Below are positions 61,780-64,000 of a stretch of DNA of 64,000 nucleotides, piece after piece. Source of the DNA: Phycisphaerales bacterium (GTDB taxonomy: Bacteria > Planctomycetota > Phycisphaerae > Tepidisphaerales > Tepidisphaeraceae); the NCBI GenBank assembly GCA_020853095.1, contig JADYZN010000055.1, positions 124,001 to 188,000 of the forward strand, written 5' to 3'. The stretch's first letter is position 1. Every line of letters starts with the position of its first letter. The position numbers and the translations under genes are program-made. The notes beneath the pieces were generated by a model. It saw only the letters and a program-made list of their open reading frames with translations. It made no database searches and was not told the DNA's origin.

Positions 61780-62985
61780 TTATCGCAATGGTGGGTCGGT
61801 CAGTCCCAATGCCTGAAACATCGCGGCCGCCTTGGTGAGGGTTTCCTGGTATTCCTCGGCCGGGATCGAATCGGCCACGATGCCGCCGCCGACGGGTACG
61901 TACGCCTTGTCCGCCTTGATGATCATCGTGCGGATGGCGACGTTGAGCTGGATCGAACCATCCGGACAGAGGCAGCCGATTGCCCCACAATACGGACCCC
62001 GGCGGATGCCTTCCAGTTCCTCGACGATCTGCATGGCGCGAATCTTGGGGGCGCCGGTGATCGATCCACCAGGAAACGTGGCCGCCAGCAGGTCCACGAA
62101 GGTGACATCCGGCCGCAGGATGCCGCGGATGCCGGCGACGCCATGATGGACGGTGGGGTGGGTTTCAATCGTGCGCATCTCGCTGACGCGAACCGAACCG
62201 ATTTCGCAGATTCGCCCCAGGTCGTTGCGTTCCAGATCGACGATCATGTTCAATTCGGCCTGGTCCTTGATCGAGTTGTACAGGGCCTCTTTCTGGCCGG
62301 GTTGTCGGGGACGGGTTCCTTTGATGGGTCGGGTGAGAACGCTCCGCCGGCCGTCGGCGGTCGGCCGGATTTGCAGGAACAATTCCGGCGAATTGCACAA
62401 CAAGGCCCAGTTGTCCGCCCGAATGGTCGCCCCAAAACGGGCGGGATAACGTTCTCGCAACAAGGCGTCGATCGTCTCCACCGGCGCGGGCAGCGGCAAT
62501 TCAAATCGCTGCGAAAGGTTGACCTGAAACACATCCCCCGCGCGAATGTACTCCAGGCATCGTTCCACCGCCCGCACATATCGCATCTTGTCGAAAGAGC
62601 TTTTTAATTCGCCGGGCGCAAACGTCCGTTCCGCCGGCGGTCGCGATGGGGGGGTGGGTTGGCCCGGATCAACCAATCCAAACGCGAACAGTGGCAGCCG
62701 CAGGTCATCCCGTGCCGACGGGGAAAGGGTTTCAAACAATCGACCGAGGTCATAGCTCAGATAACCGATCCACCGCTGGCCGGCGGTTGCCTTGGTCAGC
62801 GCGTGTTGTTCCATCCAGGCCAGCGCGGCAAGGGGATCATCCCATTGCCGGACCACGCCCGTGCGATCACGCAACAGCGCACCGTGTCCATCGGCGTCGC
62901 CGATCAACACCAGCGATGGCCGGCCGCCGCCCGCCCAAGGCTCGGCCGCATCGCCGTGCAGTTGCATGAACCATCCATCAACCAT
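61780..62985 (-). CDS. pabB: Aminodeoxychorismate synthase component I
   Basis: 401 residues. Makes 4-amino-4-deoxychorismate from chorismate and ammonia for folate. Chorismate-binding enzyme motifs: FDKMRYVRAVERCLEYIRAG, VFQVNLSQRF, RPIKGTRPRQP (the PIKGT of PabB, with Lys), LERNDLGRIC, GSITGAPKIRAMQIVEELEG and YVPVGGGIVADS. Length is typical. No pabA/trpG neighbour. Confidence 0.93.
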   Translation of the reverse strand: MVDGWFMQLHGDAAEPWAGGGRPSLVLIGDADGHGALLRDRTGVVRQWDDPLAALAWMEQHALTKATAGQRWIGYLSYDLGRLFETLSPSARDDLRLPLFAFGLVDPGQPTPPSRPPAERTFAPGELKSSFDKMRYVRAVERCLEYIRAGDVFQVNLSQRFELPLPAPVETIDALLRERYPARFGATIRADNWALLCNSPELFLQIRPTADGRRSVLTRPIKGTRPRQPGQKEALYNSIKDQAELNMIVDLERNDLGRICEIGSVRVSEMRTIETHPTVHHGVAGIRGILRPDVTFVDLLAATFPGGSITGAPKIRAMQIVEELEGIRRGPYCGAIGCLCPDGSIQLNVAIRTMIIKADKAYVPVGGGIVADSIPAEEYQETLTKAAAMFQALGLTDPPLR

Positions 62986-63120
62986 GTGCGAAATTGTAAT
63001 TCAACGTGTCCAATCGTCGATGGGGGGATGCGACGGGATATTCCAACTTCTGACAAAATCATCGCTTTTGCATACGATGGCATCGAATTTCAGCCGGCGG
63101 CGTTATGATCCACCCATGGG

Positions 63121-64000
63121 GTGGCGGTTGATTTGTCGGGAATCGCAGCTTTGAGAGTATTGCTGATCACGCTGGGAAGTGCCGGGGATGTTCATCCGTT
63201 CGTGGGATTGGGGATGGTGTTGCGCCGGCGCGGCCATGAGGTGATGTTGGCGACCAACGCTCACTTTCGATCCCTGGTCGAAGGGGCCGGCATGGCGTTC
63301 GCCGAACTGGGGACCGAACAGCAGTTTGATCAACTGACGGCCGATGCGGACCTGTGGCATCCCATCAAGGGGCTTCGCACCGTTTTTGAAGGGGCGTTGC
63401 TGCCGATGATCCGGCCGGTCTATGACCTGATCGCCCGACAACGCGATTTGGGGCCGTTGCTGGTTGTTTCCCACGGCATTGCGTTTGGCGCCCGGCTGGC
63501 CGAGGAAAAACTTCAAATCCCCAACGTCACGGTGCATCTGGCCCCCCTTGTCTTTCGCAGCCTTCATTGCCATCCGGTCTATCAGGGGATGCCCATGGCT
63601 TCATGGATGCCGCACTGGCTGAAACGGGCCATGTTCCGGCTGTCCGACATGCTGGTGATCGAACGGGTGATGCGCCCGCCGGTCAACGCCATCCGCCGGG
63701 AAATGAATCTTCAACCCCTCAAGTCGGTGCAGGAGTGGTGGAATTCTCCGGGTCGGATCATCGGGATGTTTCCCGACTGGTTCGCCCCCATCCAGCCGGA
63801 TTGGCCGGCCCAGTTGCGATTGTCCGGCTTTCCATTGTTCGACCAGGCGGACAAGGTTCAACTTCCCGCGGACATCGAACAATTTCTCGGTCAGGGGGAA
63901 CCGCCGGTTGTCTTCACCGCCGGTTCGGCCATGCGTCACGCGGCCGATTTTTTCCGCCAATCAACGCTCGCCTGCCGGCGACTCGGTTGCCGGGGATTGC
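63121..64000 (+). CDS. MGT-type glycosyltransferase, partial (3' end outside window)
   Basis: About 290 residues to the window edge. Start is GTG 63121 or TTG 63151; homology begins at LRVLLITLGSAGDVHPFVGL, the Rossmann start of the YjiC/UGT family of GT1, followed by RRRGHEVMLATNAHFRSLVE, AELGTEQQFD, and PPVVFTAGSAM. The C-terminal nucleotide-sugar domain lies beyond the window. These enzymes glycosylate lipids or small molecules. The start lies 135 bases from pabB, in divergent orientation. Confidence 0.85.
   Translation, partial: MAVDLSGIAALRVLLITLGSAGDVHPFVGLGMVLRRRGHEVMLATNAHFRSLVEGAGMAFAELGTEQQFDQLTADADLWHPIKGLRTVFEGALLPMIRPVYDLIARQRDLGPLLVVSHGIAFGARLAEEKLQIPNVTVHLAPLVFRSLHCHPVYQGMPMASWMPHWLKRAMFRLSDMLVIERVMRPPVNAIRREMNLQPLKSVQEWWNSPGRIIGMFPDWFAPIQPDWPAQLRLSGFPLFDQADKVQLPADIEQFLGQGEPPVVFTAGSAMRHAADFFRQSTLACRRLGCRGL

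Overview
The window comes from a high-GC bacterium, most likely a planctomycete of the class Phycisphaerae. The reasons are: several exported proteins with PEP-CTERM or VPLPA-type C-terminal sorting signals, an N-terminal LEDRRLLS (LEPR-XLL type) motif on a giant surface protein, a pseudopilin-like protein ending in an FLDGHVEWRD motif, Gfo/Idh/MocA and ceramidase-like genes, TPR-rich mannosyltransferase-like membrane proteins, and very short operon-style overlaps. This assignment is inference from gene content; there is no rRNA in the window.

Layout. 0-7.2 kb (+): end of a mannose-1-phosphate guanylyltransferase gene, ruvX, the moxR/DUF58/transglutaminase trio, and cinA, closed by a hairpin terminator. 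7.2-13.8 kb: a PEP-CTERM protein, a GT39-like membrane protein, hpt with a PH-domain membrane protein, an orphan restriction-type nuclease domain protein, a small hypothetical, a VOC protein and a URO-D family protein. 13.9-16.5 kb: an 850-residue LEPR-XLL/RTX/PKD/beta-helix surface protein. 16.9-23.4 kb (+): a seven-gene nitrate unit made of a NarI-like membrane cytochrome, a cupin, a NarB-type molybdopterin nitrate reductase, a four-cluster ferredoxin, a Tat-type Rieske protein, a small membrane protein and a NarK transporter. 23.5-30.6 kb (-): nagA, then a five-gene unit (small lipoprotein, TPR protein, membrane protein, two paralogous TPR mannosyltransferase-like proteins).

30.8-40.2 kb: an ankyrin protein built from near-identical DNA repeats, a TonB-like protein, a small Pro/Cys-rich VPLPA protein behind a leader with four perfect hairpins, queE, an L-type lectin-domain VPLPA protein, a dipeptidase, an LPG-synthase-like membrane protein and an LTA-synthase-like sulfatase. 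40.2-46.6 kb (+): four tandem paralogous exported proteins of no family I recognise, followed by a UbiA-type prenyltransferase. 46.6-56.7 kb: a B12-binding radical SAM protein flanked by a dispersed repeat, an exported coiled-coil protein, an EVE protein, a PH-domain protein, a Gfo/Idh-aldolase-SDR operon, mnmA, pdxA, tRNA-Arg, an epimerase and tRNA-Ser.

56.8-59.5 kb (-) is the most unusual stretch. A Mop-domain gene and a modE-type regulator gene are followed by a near-perfect ModE operator that overlaps a good sigma-70 promoter. That promoter now drives a pseudopilin and a PEP-CTERM gene, and immediately behind them is the C-terminal stub of a sulfite-oxidase-family molybdoenzyme. This reads as a molybdenum operon whose middle was replaced by a surface-protein cassette that kept the ModE-controlled promoter. 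59.6-64 kb: a ceramidase-like protein, an EboB-like TatD hydrolase, pabB and the start of an MGT-type glycosyltransferase.

The main candidates for undescribed biology are the four-paralog exported protein operon, the molybdate-operator-driven surface-protein cassette, the quinol-type nitrate reductase assembly, and the multi-hairpin leader.
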